DNA of 44,659 nucleotides. Origin: Bacteroidales bacterium. Its GTDB lineage: Bacteria > Bacteroidota > Bacteroidia > Bacteroidales > UBA932. The DNA lies in assembly GCA_017554335.1 (NCBI GenBank), contig JAFZIO010000007.1:1-44659 (forward strand). The letters run 5' to 3'. Under the pieces are notes generated by a model. It saw only the letters and a list, made by a program, of their open reading frames with translations. It was not told the origin of the DNA and made no database searches. A program made the translations under genes and the position numbers. How positions within the stretch are numbered: position 1 is the first letter of the stretch; every line of letters begins with the position of its first letter. Positions 1 to 8,196 of this stretch are shown here, piece by piece.

Positions 1-1501
1 CCGGAACGTCCTCCGCGAGACAGCGCCTCATAGCGTTGATAGTCGATGCGCTCAGGAGCGGCAACGCGCCGCCGCGTGTCTCAACGGTCAGGGTGCGGAC
101 GCGGAAGGAGTAGACCCCGCTGCGCTTGGAAAGCTGCTCCCGCAGCATCGCCTCGGCGCGCTCGCGGTTCTCCGCCTTCTCCACATCGGTATGGAAAGGA
201 CTCACCACGCGGCGCCCGTCCTCCGTCTCGGCCGAAAGCTCAATCACAAAATCCCCGTAAATACGCACATCCACATCAACGGAAACCTCGCGCCGCGGCG
301 TGCGGGCCTCGATCTCCTTCTCGAACGCGGCGTTGATGTTGCGGTACAGACGTACCCCGGGGCGCAGGCCGTCGACACGCTTGCAAAAGATGCTCAAACC
401 CTCGCACCTGTCTCCCCGGAAACCGGATATCGAATCCTTATTAACGAAGGCGAAGCCGTCGCCGTTGGCTAGCTGCAGGCCGGGGGCGGCGGGCTTGACC
501 GTCACCTGCAGCATGCCGCCGGATGGCCGCACGGAAGCCACCTCGCCAATAAACTCACCCATCGACTTGGGCGCATCCATGGAAGACCACTTGCCACGCT
601 TGCCGTCCAGCCACCATTGGGTGTAGCCGCGGTTGAAAGTCTTTTCCGAATCGGGAACGAAGCCGCCCGTGACCTTGCCGAAGGAGGCCCTGCAGTAGCG
701 GTCGGGGTAGCGTGCCACCAGTTCGTCCAGCGCCATGCTGTACTCGCGCACCACGTTCTTCACGTAGGAAGCGTTCTTCAGGCGGCCTTCGATTTTAAAC
801 GAGCACACCCCGGCATCGGCAAGCTCCTCCAGCCTGTCGAGCAGCTTGAAGTCGCGCAGCGACAGGAGGGCCTTGTTGCGGACCAGCGTGCGCCCGGAGG
901 CGTCCTGCAGGTCGTACAGCGAACGGCAGGCCTGGATGCACTCGCCCCTGTCGGCGCTGCGGCCGTCCAGGTAAGCGGAGAGACGGCAGTCGCCGCTGTA
1001 GCACACGCAGAGCGCTCCGTGCACGAAGAACTCCACCTCGCAACTCACGGCGGCGCAGATTTCCCGCACCGTGGCAAGCGAGATGCCCCTTTCCAGGATG
1101 ATGCGGCTGCAGCCGAGGGAGTCGAAATGACGCGCCCTCTCCACGTCGCGTATGGCGCACTGGGTGGAGGCGTGCATGGGGATGTGTATGTCCTCAAACC
1201 CCAGCAGACGCTCCTCGCGGAAGATGAAGGCGTCTACGCCCGCATCCTGCGCCTGAAGCATCTGGGAATGCACCTCCTCCCACTCGTCGTCGTACACTAA
1301 AGTGTTGACGGTAAGATATATGCGCACGCCGAACCGGTGCGCGTAGCTGCAGAGCTCCCGTATGTCGTCGAAGCTGTTCCCGGCAGCCTTGCGGTTGCCG
1401 AATCCGGGGCCTCCGATGTAAACGGCGTCGGCACCGCAGTCAATTGCTGCGATGCCGACGGTCTTGTCCTTCGCCGGAGCCAGAAGCTCTAGAGCGAACA
1501 T
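1..1501 (-). CDS. U32 family peptidase (partial, C-terminus off left edge)
   Basis: The frame is open on the minus strand from the ATG at 1501 to the left edge, about 500 codons. The N-terminus starts MFALELLAPAKD and runs through GADAVYIGG, as expected for the TIM-barrel of U32 proteins. The family signature begins near residue 155 (E-V-E-F-F-V-H-G-A-L-C-V-C-Y-S-G-D-C-R-L-S), followed by further cysteines (GECIQACR) and SFKIEGR. The visible distal part fits the collagenase-like (DUF3656-type) extension found in long U32 proteins. Known U32 members act in tRNA or rRNA hydroxylation or as proteases; this copy cannot be assigned to one. Its ATG lies one base beyond the stop of the upstream TPR gene, so the two are probably co-transcribed. 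Confidence 0.9.
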   Translation of the reverse strand, partial: MFALELLAPAKDKTVGIAAIDCGADAVYIGGPGFGNRKAAGNSFDDIRELCSYAHRFGVRIYLTVNTLVYDDEWEEVHSQMLQAQDAGVDAFIFREERLLGFEDIHIPMHASTQCAIRDVERARHFDSLGCSRIILERGISLATVREICAAVSCEVEFFVHGALCVCYSGDCRLSAYLDGRSADRGECIQACRSLYDLQDASGRTLVRNKALLSLRDFKLLDRLEELADAGVCSFKIEGRLKNASYVKNVVREYSMALDELVARYPDRYCRASFGKVTGGFVPDSEKTFNRGYTQWWLDGKRGKWSSMDAPKSMGEFIGEVASVRPSGGMLQVTVKPAAPGLQLANGDGFAFVNKDSISGFRGDRCEGLSIFCKRVDGLRPGVRLYRNINAAFEKEIEARTPRREVSVDVDVRIYGDFVIELSAETEDGRRVVSPFHTDVEKAENRERAEAMLREQLSKRSGVYSFRVRTLTVETRGGALPLLSASTINAMRRCLAEDVP

Positions 1502-1502
1502 A

Positions 1503-2435
1503 TTACTTCAGGGCTGCGATTGCCTTCTGGGCGTCAGCACCGAACTTGGGATCGCTGACTGCCATCTGGTAGTACTCCTTGGCCTTTGCGTTGTTCTTGG
1601 AGTTCTGATAGAGGGCGCCCACGGTGTAAGCCACCTGGCCTGCATTCTTGGCGGTAGGAGCCTCTGCAAGATACTGCTCGAAGTACTTGATGGCGTCTGC
1701 GTTCTTGCCTGCATACTGGCTGGCCATGCCCGCGATGTAGAGGGCGTTGGGGTTCTTGCTGTACTCGTATGCGGTGTTGGCATCCTTCACGGCGTCTGCG
1801 AACTTCTTGCCCTTGAGGTTGGCCTGTGCGGTGGTGAGGTAGATGGAACCCAGACGGAGGTTGGCGTTCTTCTCCTGGCCGTTCTGTGCGGCAAGCTTGT
1901 AAGCCTCGATGGCCTCGTCGTTCTTGCCTGCGCTCCTCAGGGCCTCACCCTTCTGGAATGCTGCGTTGCCGTTGGTGGGGTCAAGCTCGAGAACCTTGGT
2001 GTAAGCCTCTTCTGCGCCTGCGAAATCCTGGGCCTTGAGCAGGGAGGAACCCTTCTGCATGTAAATCTGAGGTATCAGGGCCTCGGCCTTTGCGGCCAGC
2101 TCCTCGTCACCGTACTCGGTAGCGCATGCTGCGGTCTCCTGGAACTTGGCGACAGCCTCATCGTATTTCTTCTCTGCAAGCAGACCCTTTGCTATTGCGT
2201 TCATGGTCTTGGGGATGATATCCTTGCAGGTAGCAACAAGTTCAAGTCCTTCGTCTCCGCAAGCCTCGGCCATCTTGAGGGCCTCCTGGAATCCTTTGAG
2301 GGCGGTAGCGTACTCACCGGCACCAAGGGACTCGTTGGCAAGCTTGGCGGTCTCTGTTGCCTCCGCCATACTCTGTGCGGACAGCATGGTTGCAGCTGCG
2401 AAAAGTGCTGCGAGGGAAACTAAAATCTTTTTCAT
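1503..2435 (-). CDS. Secreted/periplasmic tetratricopeptide-repeat protein
   Basis: 310 residues. A signal peptide (MKKILVSLAALFAAATMLSAQ) is followed by a nearly all-helical chain with the TPR pattern of small and large residues: ALKGFQEAL, AVAKFQET, AEEAYTKVLELDPTNGNAAF, ALYIAGMASQYAGKNADAIKYFEQYL. I count roughly six to seven repeats filling the chain, with no catalytic domain. TPR proteins are protein-interaction scaffolds, so a role in envelope assembly or protein handling is an inference only. It is the first gene of a probable two-gene unit with the U32 peptidase, separated by one base, and has its own TAnnTTTG box upstream. Confidence 0.88.
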   Translation of the reverse strand: MKKILVSLAALFAAATMLSAQSMAEATETAKLANESLGAGEYATALKGFQEALKMAEACGDEGLELVATCKDIIPKTMNAIAKGLLAEKKYDEAVAKFQETAACATEYGDEELAAKAEALIPQIYMQKGSSLLKAQDFAGAEEAYTKVLELDPTNGNAAFQKGEALRSAGKNDEAIEAYKLAAQNGQEKNANLRLGSIYLTTAQANLKGKKFADAVKDANTAYEYSKNPNALYIAGMASQYAGKNADAIKYFEQYLAEAPTAKNAGQVAYTVGALYQNSKNNAKAKEYYQMAVSDPKFGADAQKAIAALK

Positions 2436-2473
2436 ATCTCAACAGTTTTTAGATTCGTTGCAAAATTGAGCGA

Positions 2474-2481
2474 CAAATTTA
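2474..2481 (-). promoter_or_regulatory. -7 box of the TPR gene promoter
   Basis: Read on the minus strand this is TAAATTTG, an exact match to the Bacteroidota -7 consensus TAnnTTTG, 38 nt upstream of the TPR start codon. No good -33 TTTG sits at the ideal distance. Confidence 0.5.
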
Positions 2482-2515
2482 GCAAAAATATTACATTTTG
2501 TGTGCCAAAAAATTT

Positions 2516-2523
2516 TACCTTTG
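2516..2523 (+). promoter_or_regulatory. -7 box of the aspA promoter
   Basis: TACCTTTG matches TAnnTTTG and lies 38 nt upstream of the aspA ATG. A TTTTG at 2496-2500 could serve as the -33 element, although the spacing (15 nt) is shorter than usual. The TPR and aspA genes are divergent and share this 126-bp gap. Confidence 0.5.
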
Positions 2524-2561
2524 TCTAACAAGCACTAAAACTACAGAAACTTACACCCAAA

Positions 2562-3974
2562 ATGCCTGATTTGAAATACAGGGTCGAAAGCGACCTTCTC
2601 GGCGAACTCAAGGTTCCCGCCGACGCTTATTATGGAGTCCAGACTCAGAGGGCTCTCGACAATTACAAGATTTCCACAACCCGCATGTGCCACTATCCGG
2701 AGTACATCATCGCCATGGCCTACGTGAAGATGGCGGCGGCCGCGGCGAATGCCGAACTGGGGGTGCTGGACTGCGAGATTGCAGACGCCATCATAGCCGC
2801 CTGCAAGGAGATTGTGGCCGGCAAGCTGCACGACCAGTTCCCCGTAGACATGATGCAGGGCGGTGCTGGAACCTCCGTTAACATGAACGCCAACGAGGTC
2901 ATCGCCAACCGTGCCCTGGAGATCATGGGCCACAAGAAAGGGGAGTACCAGTATTGTTCCCCCAACGACCATGTGAACTGCGCCCAATCCACCAACGACG
3001 CATATCCTACCGCCTTCCGCTATACCTTTGTGCGCATGAACCGCCACGTCGAGAGGGCCCTGAAGGACCTGATTGCCGCTTTCCGCGCCAAGGGCGACGA
3101 GTTCAACGATATTATAAAGATGGGCCGTACCCAGCTGCAGGACGCCGTTCCCATGACTTCCGGCCAGGAATTCCATGCGTTCGCCAACAACCTGGAGGAA
3201 GAGATTGCCAACCTGGAGCGCAACGTGGTGCTCCTGAAAGAGATAAACATGGGCGGCACCGCCATCGGAACCGGCCTTAACGCCGTTCCCGGTTTTGCCG
3301 AGCTGTGTACCAAACGCCTGAGCGAGTTCTCCGGCGACAGCTTCGAGAAGGCTCCCGACCTCGTGGAGGCAACCCCCGACACCGGCGCATACGTGAGCTA
3401 TTCCGCATCACTCAAGCGTCTGGCCATCAAGCTCAGCAAGATCTGCAACGACCTGCGCCTCATGGCCTCCGGCCCCCGCTGCGGCCTGCATGAAATCAAC
3501 CTGCCTCCAATGGCCCCCGGTTCCTCCATCATGCCCGGAAAGGTGAATCCCGTCATACCCGAGGTCACCAACCAGGTGTGCTTCAAGGTGATAGGCAACG
3601 ACACCACCGTGGCCTTCGCCGCCGAGGCCGGCCAGCTGCAGCTGAACGTCATGGAGCCCGTAATCGTGCAGTCCATACTGGAGAGCCAGACCTGGCTGAC
3701 CAATGTGATGGACACCCTACGCACCCGCTGCATCGACGGCATCACCGTCAATGCCGAGCACTGCTACGAGATGGTCAAGAACTCCATAGGCATAGTCACC
3801 GCCCTTAACCCTTACATCGGTTACAAGACCTCCACAAAGGTGGCCAAGGAAGCCCTGGAGACCGGCCGCAGCGTCTACGACCTGGTGCTGGAGCACGGCT
3901 ACATGACCAAGGAGAAGCTGGACGAAGCTTTGGATCCCAAGGCCATGACGGCATCGCACGATTTCTTGAAGTAA
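2562..3974 (+). CDS. aspA: Aspartate ammonia-lyase
   Basis: 470 residues; E. coli AspA has 478. It catalyses reversible deamination of L-aspartate to fumarate and ammonia in the cytosol, linking amino-acid use to the fumarate branch of anaerobic Bacteroidales metabolism. Family blocks in order: PADAYYGVQT, DQFPVDMMQGGAGTSVNMNANE, NPNDHVN-like SPNDHVNCAQSTNDAYPT, KMGRTQLQDAVPM, and the fumarase/aspartase signature GSSIMPGKVNP, which carries the flexible catalytic-loop serine. The GEYQY and QSTNDAYPT blocks and the overall similarity favour aspartase over class II fumarase. Transcribed alone from its own promoter; the next gene starts 16 nt downstream but has its own -7 box. Confidence 0.93.
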   Translation: MPDLKYRVESDLLGELKVPADAYYGVQTQRALDNYKISTTRMCHYPEYIIAMAYVKMAAAAANAELGVLDCEIADAIIAACKEIVAGKLHDQFPVDMMQGGAGTSVNMNANEVIANRALEIMGHKKGEYQYCSPNDHVNCAQSTNDAYPTAFRYTFVRMNRHVERALKDLIAAFRAKGDEFNDIIKMGRTQLQDAVPMTSGQEFHAFANNLEEEIANLERNVVLLKEINMGGTAIGTGLNAVPGFAELCTKRLSEFSGDSFEKAPDLVEATPDTGAYVSYSASLKRLAIKLSKICNDLRLMASGPRCGLHEINLPPMAPGSSIMPGKVNPVIPEVTNQVCFKVIGNDTTVAFAAEAGQLQLNVMEPVIVQSILESQTWLTNVMDTLRTRCIDGITVNAEHCYEMVKNSIGIVTALNPYIGYKTSTKVAKEALETGRSVYDLVLEHGYMTKEKLDEALDPKAMTASHDFLK

Positions 3975-3978
3975 TTGT

Positions 3979-3986
3979 TATATTTG
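3979..3986 (+). promoter_or_regulatory. -7 box almost abutting the GTG start at 3991
   Basis: TATATTTG is a perfect TAnnTTTG match and ends only 4 nt before the GTG start of the next gene. Transcription would begin at or next to the start codon, implying a leaderless or nearly leaderless mRNA. Confidence 0.55.
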
Positions 3987-3990
3987 CAAT

Positions 3991-6549
3991 GTGAAAACAT
4001 TGCGAATCGTCAACTTAGGCTTGTGTGCGGCTCTTGCGCTGCTTTCCTGCGGCGTCCTCCGTGCCCAGAGCCTCCCAACCCTCGGGAAGGCCTCCGAAAT
4101 CATAACCGGAAGCCTTCCCGATCATATTTCCTACTACCTTGTGAACAACGCCAACACGCCAGGTTTTGCCGATTTCGCGTTGGTGCAGCAGCAGCGCTCA
4201 GACAGAGTGTCGCCCCGTGACGACCTGTCCAACCTGCCGCATTTCTTCGGCCGCAAGCCCTATGAGTTCCTTGGCGACAACGCCGTAGGCTACAGCAGGC
4301 GCGGCTTCATCGAGCACACCCAGAACGCCACCATCTTCCGTTTTGCCGACGTGCCTGTGTCCCGTCCGGAGGTCACTGACTCCACCCTCCTGATGCTGTT
4401 CGACATCGCCCGTTCGTCCGAATACGAACAGGCGATAGTGGTGAGCGGTAACATAGACGTACCCGCCGTTATCGAGCGTATCCGCATACTGTCCATGACC
4501 ATCTCCCGCCGCAAGCCGGTGCTCAACGCCTTTGCTTACGAATGGAAGCATCAGGACAAGGCGGTAATCACTACCACCACCATGCCCGTCGGATACGTTT
4601 CCGCTGTATACCGTTCCCCCCGAACCGAAAGGGAGCTCATGAACACCATACAGCCGGTAATGAGCCACCTGCTCGCCAGCGAGTTCGACATCGTGCTGCA
4701 GAGGAGGCTGCGTACAGCTTTCGACAAGGCAAAACTGCCGCTGGCAGACTACCGCTACCGATATACCGGCAGCGACAGCACCGCCGGTGACGAGCTTGTG
4801 TCGATCAGCCTGCTGACCGACAGCGCCAAGCTGGAAGAGGCCGTGCGTGTTTTTGCCGGCGTGCTCGCCACCCTGGACGAAGACGGCGCCACCCCGGATG
4901 AGGTTGCCTTTGCGCGCACGGTAATCGCTGAAAGTATCATGCGCGACAACCTCAGCCATAAGCCCACAAACGAAGAGTACCTGAATAAATGTATAGGGTC
5001 CTACCTCTACGGCTCCAACCTTGCCACGGAGGCCACCCTGAGCAAGGTCTTCACCGGCCGCAGGCTGGATGTGGGACGCGAGACCGAGCTGCTTAACCGC
5101 TACATCGCCGCAGTGCTGTCACCCAGCCGCAACCTGCACCTGCGTACCGGAGCGCCGGTCGCCCCGGATGCAGAACGCATGCGGGCCGTGTTCACGGAGG
5201 CATGGAAAGGAGGATACGCCGTGGAACCTGTTTTGCCTTCGGCGGCAGATACCTCGCGCCTGTCCGTCCCGCGCCGCAAGGCCAAGCTGAAAGCCACCGC
5301 CAAGGATACCTTCACCGGCGGCAAGCTGTGGACCTTCTCCAACGGCGTAAGCGTAATATACAAGAAGACCGGCGACGCAGGCTCCTTCCACTACGGTTTC
5401 ATGCTGAAGGGCGGCTGGTCCGAGATATCCGGAATACATGGCTCGGAGCCTGCCTTCGTGCAGGACGTGCTTTCCCTGGGCAAGGTGGGCGGACTTTCGG
5501 CGTCGCAGCTGAAAGACCTGCTTGCCCTGTACGGCGTCACCTTCCAGCCCAGCATAACCATGTCTGACGTGCGCTTTACCGGAGCCGCGCCCTCGTCGTC
5601 TTTGTCGCTGGTGCTCAAAACCATGGTAGCCGTCGCCAACCGCTATGAGCCGGACTCCGAAGCTTATGATCGTTACCTCAAGGAAGTGCCTGTGTGGCTC
5701 ATCCGGGACAAGTTTGCCGACAAGGGAACGCGCGCCGTGCTGGACAGCACCATGTGCCCCGGCTATGCTTTTGCGGCCGGCAGCCTGCCCGAACTCCCTG
5801 GCGAGGACCTGGATCTCCGAACGAGCAACTACATGATACAGAAGGGGGGCAACATCAAGAACGGAATAATCGTGCTGGTGGGCGACCTGGACGAGACCAT
5901 CACCCTGAAGCTGCTGACCCAGACCCTGGGGGCCTTCCGCACCGGTCAGCAGAGGGTTACGCGTCCCAAGATGGCATACCCGCTGCGCAGCTGCTGGACT
6001 ACCAATGTCGTACGGCACAATTGGCGCAGCCGCAGCGTGAACGTGGCCCTTTCCGCCTTGTGGCCTTTCGGAGCCGACGGGTACAGCCAGATGAGCCTTG
6101 CCTGCACGGTCCTGGAGGCCGAACTGGACAGGGCGCTGATGTCCGACGGCATGTACTGCTCCGTCACCGGCAGTTCCGACCTGCTGCCTGCGGAAAAGAT
6201 GACCATACACATCCACTGCGAACCCATTCCTTCCGCCGGTCTGCCGTCGGACGTCTCCGCAGTCATGCCCATACAGTCGCTCTCAACCGTCCGTTCGGTC
6301 ATAAACCGTCTGGCAACCAGCGAAATAGATTCAGAGGAGCTGGATAACTGCAAGACCATGCTCATCAACCGCTTCAAGGCAGAGGAGGGGAGCACCGCCC
6401 TGCTGCGTGACGCCGTGCTGGACCGCGGTTCCGTGGGCCAGGATGTACGCGGCGGCTATGCCTTGCGCATCAAGGCCGTGAACGCTTCCGAGCTCCAGAA
6501 GCTCTTCTCCACCCTCTCCGGCTGCAACGCCGAGTACATAGTCCAATGA
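3991..6549 (+). CDS. M16-like (insulinase fold) protein without HxxEH motif, exported
   Basis: 852 residues starting at GTG. The signal peptide (MKTLRIVNLGLCAALALLSCGVLRAQ) directs it to the periplasm or envelope. Two M16-type halves are visible. The N-half has SYYLVNNANTPG and a GFIEHTQNATIFRF segment; the C-half begins about residue 450 with FSNGVSVIYKK and FMLKGGWSE. At the places where active M16 enzymes carry HxxEH, this protein has H84-F-F-G-R88 in the first half and H483-G-S-E-P487 in the second. Neither is a full zinc site, so it is probably a non-catalytic M16 homologue or a partner subunit. M16 chains often work in pairs; no active partner is in this window. The stop overlaps the start of the DUF3109 gene (ATGA), so they are translationally coupled. 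Confidence 0.75.
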   Translation: MKTLRIVNLGLCAALALLSCGVLRAQSLPTLGKASEIITGSLPDHISYYLVNNANTPGFADFALVQQQRSDRVSPRDDLSNLPHFFGRKPYEFLGDNAVGYSRRGFIEHTQNATIFRFADVPVSRPEVTDSTLLMLFDIARSSEYEQAIVVSGNIDVPAVIERIRILSMTISRRKPVLNAFAYEWKHQDKAVITTTTMPVGYVSAVYRSPRTERELMNTIQPVMSHLLASEFDIVLQRRLRTAFDKAKLPLADYRYRYTGSDSTAGDELVSISLLTDSAKLEEAVRVFAGVLATLDEDGATPDEVAFARTVIAESIMRDNLSHKPTNEEYLNKCIGSYLYGSNLATEATLSKVFTGRRLDVGRETELLNRYIAAVLSPSRNLHLRTGAPVAPDAERMRAVFTEAWKGGYAVEPVLPSAADTSRLSVPRRKAKLKATAKDTFTGGKLWTFSNGVSVIYKKTGDAGSFHYGFMLKGGWSEISGIHGSEPAFVQDVLSLGKVGGLSASQLKDLLALYGVTFQPSITMSDVRFTGAAPSSSLSLVLKTMVAVANRYEPDSEAYDRYLKEVPVWLIRDKFADKGTRAVLDSTMCPGYAFAAGSLPELPGEDLDLRTSNYMIQKGGNIKNGIIVLVGDLDETITLKLLTQTLGAFRTGQQRVTRPKMAYPLRSCWTTNVVRHNWRSRSVNVALSALWPFGADGYSQMSLACTVLEAELDRALMSDGMYCSVTGSSDLLPAEKMTIHIHCEPIPSAGLPSDVSAVMPIQSLSTVRSVINRLATSEIDSEELDNCKTMLINRFKAEEGSTALLRDAVLDRGSVGQDVRGGYALRIKAVNASELQKLFSTLSGCNAEYIVQ

Positions 6550-7130
6550 GCGGACAATTCGGAACAATCATACAGATAGGCGACATTCTCGTGTCCGAGG
6601 ATGTGGTGCTGGAGTACTTCGCCTGCGATTATGAGGCCTGCAAGGGCGTCTGTTGCATAGAAGGCGACGCCGGTGCTCCCTTGGACGAATCCGAGCCGCC
6701 GGTACTGGAACGGGATTACGACCGCTACTGCGGCGAGATGCTGCCTGCCGGACGCGAGGCGGTGGCCCTCAACGGCTTCTTCGAGCTGGACAGGGACGGC
6801 GATATAGTAACGCCGCTGGTTCCCGGCTCAGGCGTATGCGCCTATGCTTGTTTCAACAACAACGGAGGCTGCATGTGCGCCATAGAAAAGTGCGGTTGCA
6901 CCAAGCCCGTCTCGTGCTCCCTGTACCCCGTTCGAGTAACCCGCTTCAAAGGCGGCGGCATGGCCCTCAACCTTCATAAGTGGGACATTTGCAAGCGCGC
7001 CTATGAAAAGGGCGGGCGCGAAGGCGTACGAGTCTATCAATTCTTGAAAAAACCCCTCACCGAAGCCTTCGGGGAGGAGTTCTATGACGCGCTCTGCGCG
7101 GCGGCGGAGCATTTGTTCGAAGAAGCTTGA
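6546..7130 (+). CDS. DUF3109 family cysteine-rich protein
   Basis: 194 residues, no signal peptide, cytosolic. It is rich in cysteines in clustered order: CDYEACKGVCC near residues 26-36, a central C-A-Y-A-C with GGCMCAIEKCGCTKPVSCSLYP, and a late KWDICKRAY. This matches the small DUF3109 family of Bacteroidota, related to YkgJ-type Zn/Fe-binding CxxxCxxCC proteins. A metal-binding role is inferred from the cysteines; the biochemical function is unknown to me. It overlaps the upstream M16-like gene by 4 nt and ends 3 nt from the convergent Mfa2-like gene. Confidence 0.85.
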   Translation: MSGQFGTIIQIGDILVSEDVVLEYFACDYEACKGVCCIEGDAGAPLDESEPPVLERDYDRYCGEMLPAGREAVALNGFFELDRDGDIVTPLVPGSGVCAYACFNNNGGCMCAIEKCGCTKPVSCSLYPVRVTRFKGGGMALNLHKWDICKRAYEKGGREGVRVYQFLKKPLTEAFGEEFYDALCAAAEHLFEEA

Positions 7131-7133
7131 TTA

Positions 7134-8165
7134 TTAAAGGTCAACGGGGAATTCCGGTCCCTGGCTCCAGTCCAGCGTGACCGATACGCCTACGTGGGCG
7201 TCGGTAGTCGTGACAATTCCTTCTTTCGTTACTCTGGCCCTCAGAATCTTGACGTGTCCGGCGCGGAGAGGAGTATACACATTTACGATAGATTCGGTTA
7301 CGCTGTCATTTTCCAGCGTGACATAAACCTTCCAGCACCACAGGGGTGTTTTGGATACGTCCTGGTCGGAATCGACCTGGATTATCACCTTGCTGTCAAC
7401 AGGTTCTGCCGACGGAAAATGTACGGAAGCGTAGCAACGCGTACCTTTGTCCTGTGTCTCCAGCAAATCGGTTTCAACATCCACGGATGAGTTGAACACG
7501 TAAGTGCTGTCGGAAATATTGAACTCATCGGCAAAACCGGTCACTACGGCCCGCATGTCTTTGATAACGGGAGCTTCCTCCATGTCCAGAACCAGACCCG
7601 ACGCCGAGTTCGCCATGTATAGCCGCACGTCGAAACGCTGGTCTACTCCATTCATTACATCCAGGTCTTTTCGGGCTGTGAACAAGCCTGTAGTGTGAGG
7701 CTTGACAATATTGCCGTCCGAATGCTGAACCAGGGAGGAAGTGTGGCATTCTTCATCGGCCACCAAATTGACATTCTTGCTGGCGGCTATATTGGCTATT
7801 GCAAGGTGGCGGTATGCCCGTGCCGGGAGGATAAGGGAATAGCTGCTTTCACTGCCGTTCATCTGCTCTTTGCGGTGATATAGCCTTGCCATCGGGGCAA
7901 CCCTGTCGTAGAAAGAAAGGTCAACATCCCTGGCGTAGTCCGTAAAAATGTCTTTCAGGTATTCCTCCATCATCCAACGGACTTCCGTGTCGAGCTCAAG
8001 GCTAAGCTGGGTTTCCAGCTCCGTGGTAATGTTGGTCACCAGGCGGAGCTGATAATCGATTGTATTCGTGGTACATACCGACAGGTCCTCGTCTACCATG
8101 CAGCACGAACTGAGCGCGGCACTGAAGAGAACCCCTGTCAGGAAATACCGGAATACCTTGAGCAT
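7134..8165 (-). CDS. Mfa2/FimB-like fimbrial anchor lipoprotein
   Basis: 343 residues with a lipoprotein signal (FSAALSSCC). Just after the lipidated cysteine comes DEDLSVC, the acidic-to-cysteine block typical of FimB/Mfa2 proteins, and the rest is beta-rich with the two-domain length of that family (about 300-350 residues). Mfa2/FimB proteins anchor and limit the length of type V fimbriae on the outer membrane. No fimbrillin shaft or tip genes lie next to it, so it is either an orphan or acts with subunits elsewhere. A relative of the wider fimbrillin/DUF5119 group is an alternative. It has its own -7 box right after the alcohol dehydrogenase stop. Confidence 0.6.
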   Translation of the reverse strand: MLKVFRYFLTGVLFSAALSSCCMVDEDLSVCTTNTIDYQLRLVTNITTELETQLSLELDTEVRWMMEEYLKDIFTDYARDVDLSFYDRVAPMARLYHRKEQMNGSESSYSLILPARAYRHLAIANIAASKNVNLVADEECHTSSLVQHSDGNIVKPHTTGLFTARKDLDVMNGVDQRFDVRLYMANSASGLVLDMEEAPVIKDMRAVVTGFADEFNISDSTYVFNSSVDVETDLLETQDKGTRCYASVHFPSAEPVDSKVIIQVDSDQDVSKTPLWCWKVYVTLENDSVTESIVNVYTPLRAGHVKILRARVTKEGIVTTTDAHVGVSVTLDWSQGPEFPVDL

Positions 8166-8185
8166 ACGTTAATCTTAGCAGACTA

Positions 8186-8193
8186 CAAAGATA
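8186..8193 (-). promoter_or_regulatory. -7 box of the Mfa2-like gene
   Basis: Minus-strand TATCTTTG, 20 nt upstream of the ATG at 8165 and just past the stop codon of the upstream dehydrogenase. It suggests independent transcription even though both genes point the same way. Confidence 0.45.
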
Positions 8194-8196
8194 ATA

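Noticed and set aside
1452-2423. Cysteine/leucine-rich plus-strand frame opposite the TPR gene
   Set aside because: Shadow of the TPR gene; the opposite strand encodes a coherent signal peptide and repeats.
2562-3974. Class II fumarase
   Set aside because: The family blocks throughout agree with aspartase, including GEYQY and QSTNDAYPT, and the length is aspartase-like.
5119-6216. 365-codon minus-strand frame opposite the M16-like gene
   Set aside because: Shadow frame; the plus-strand protein has the signal peptide and M16 features.
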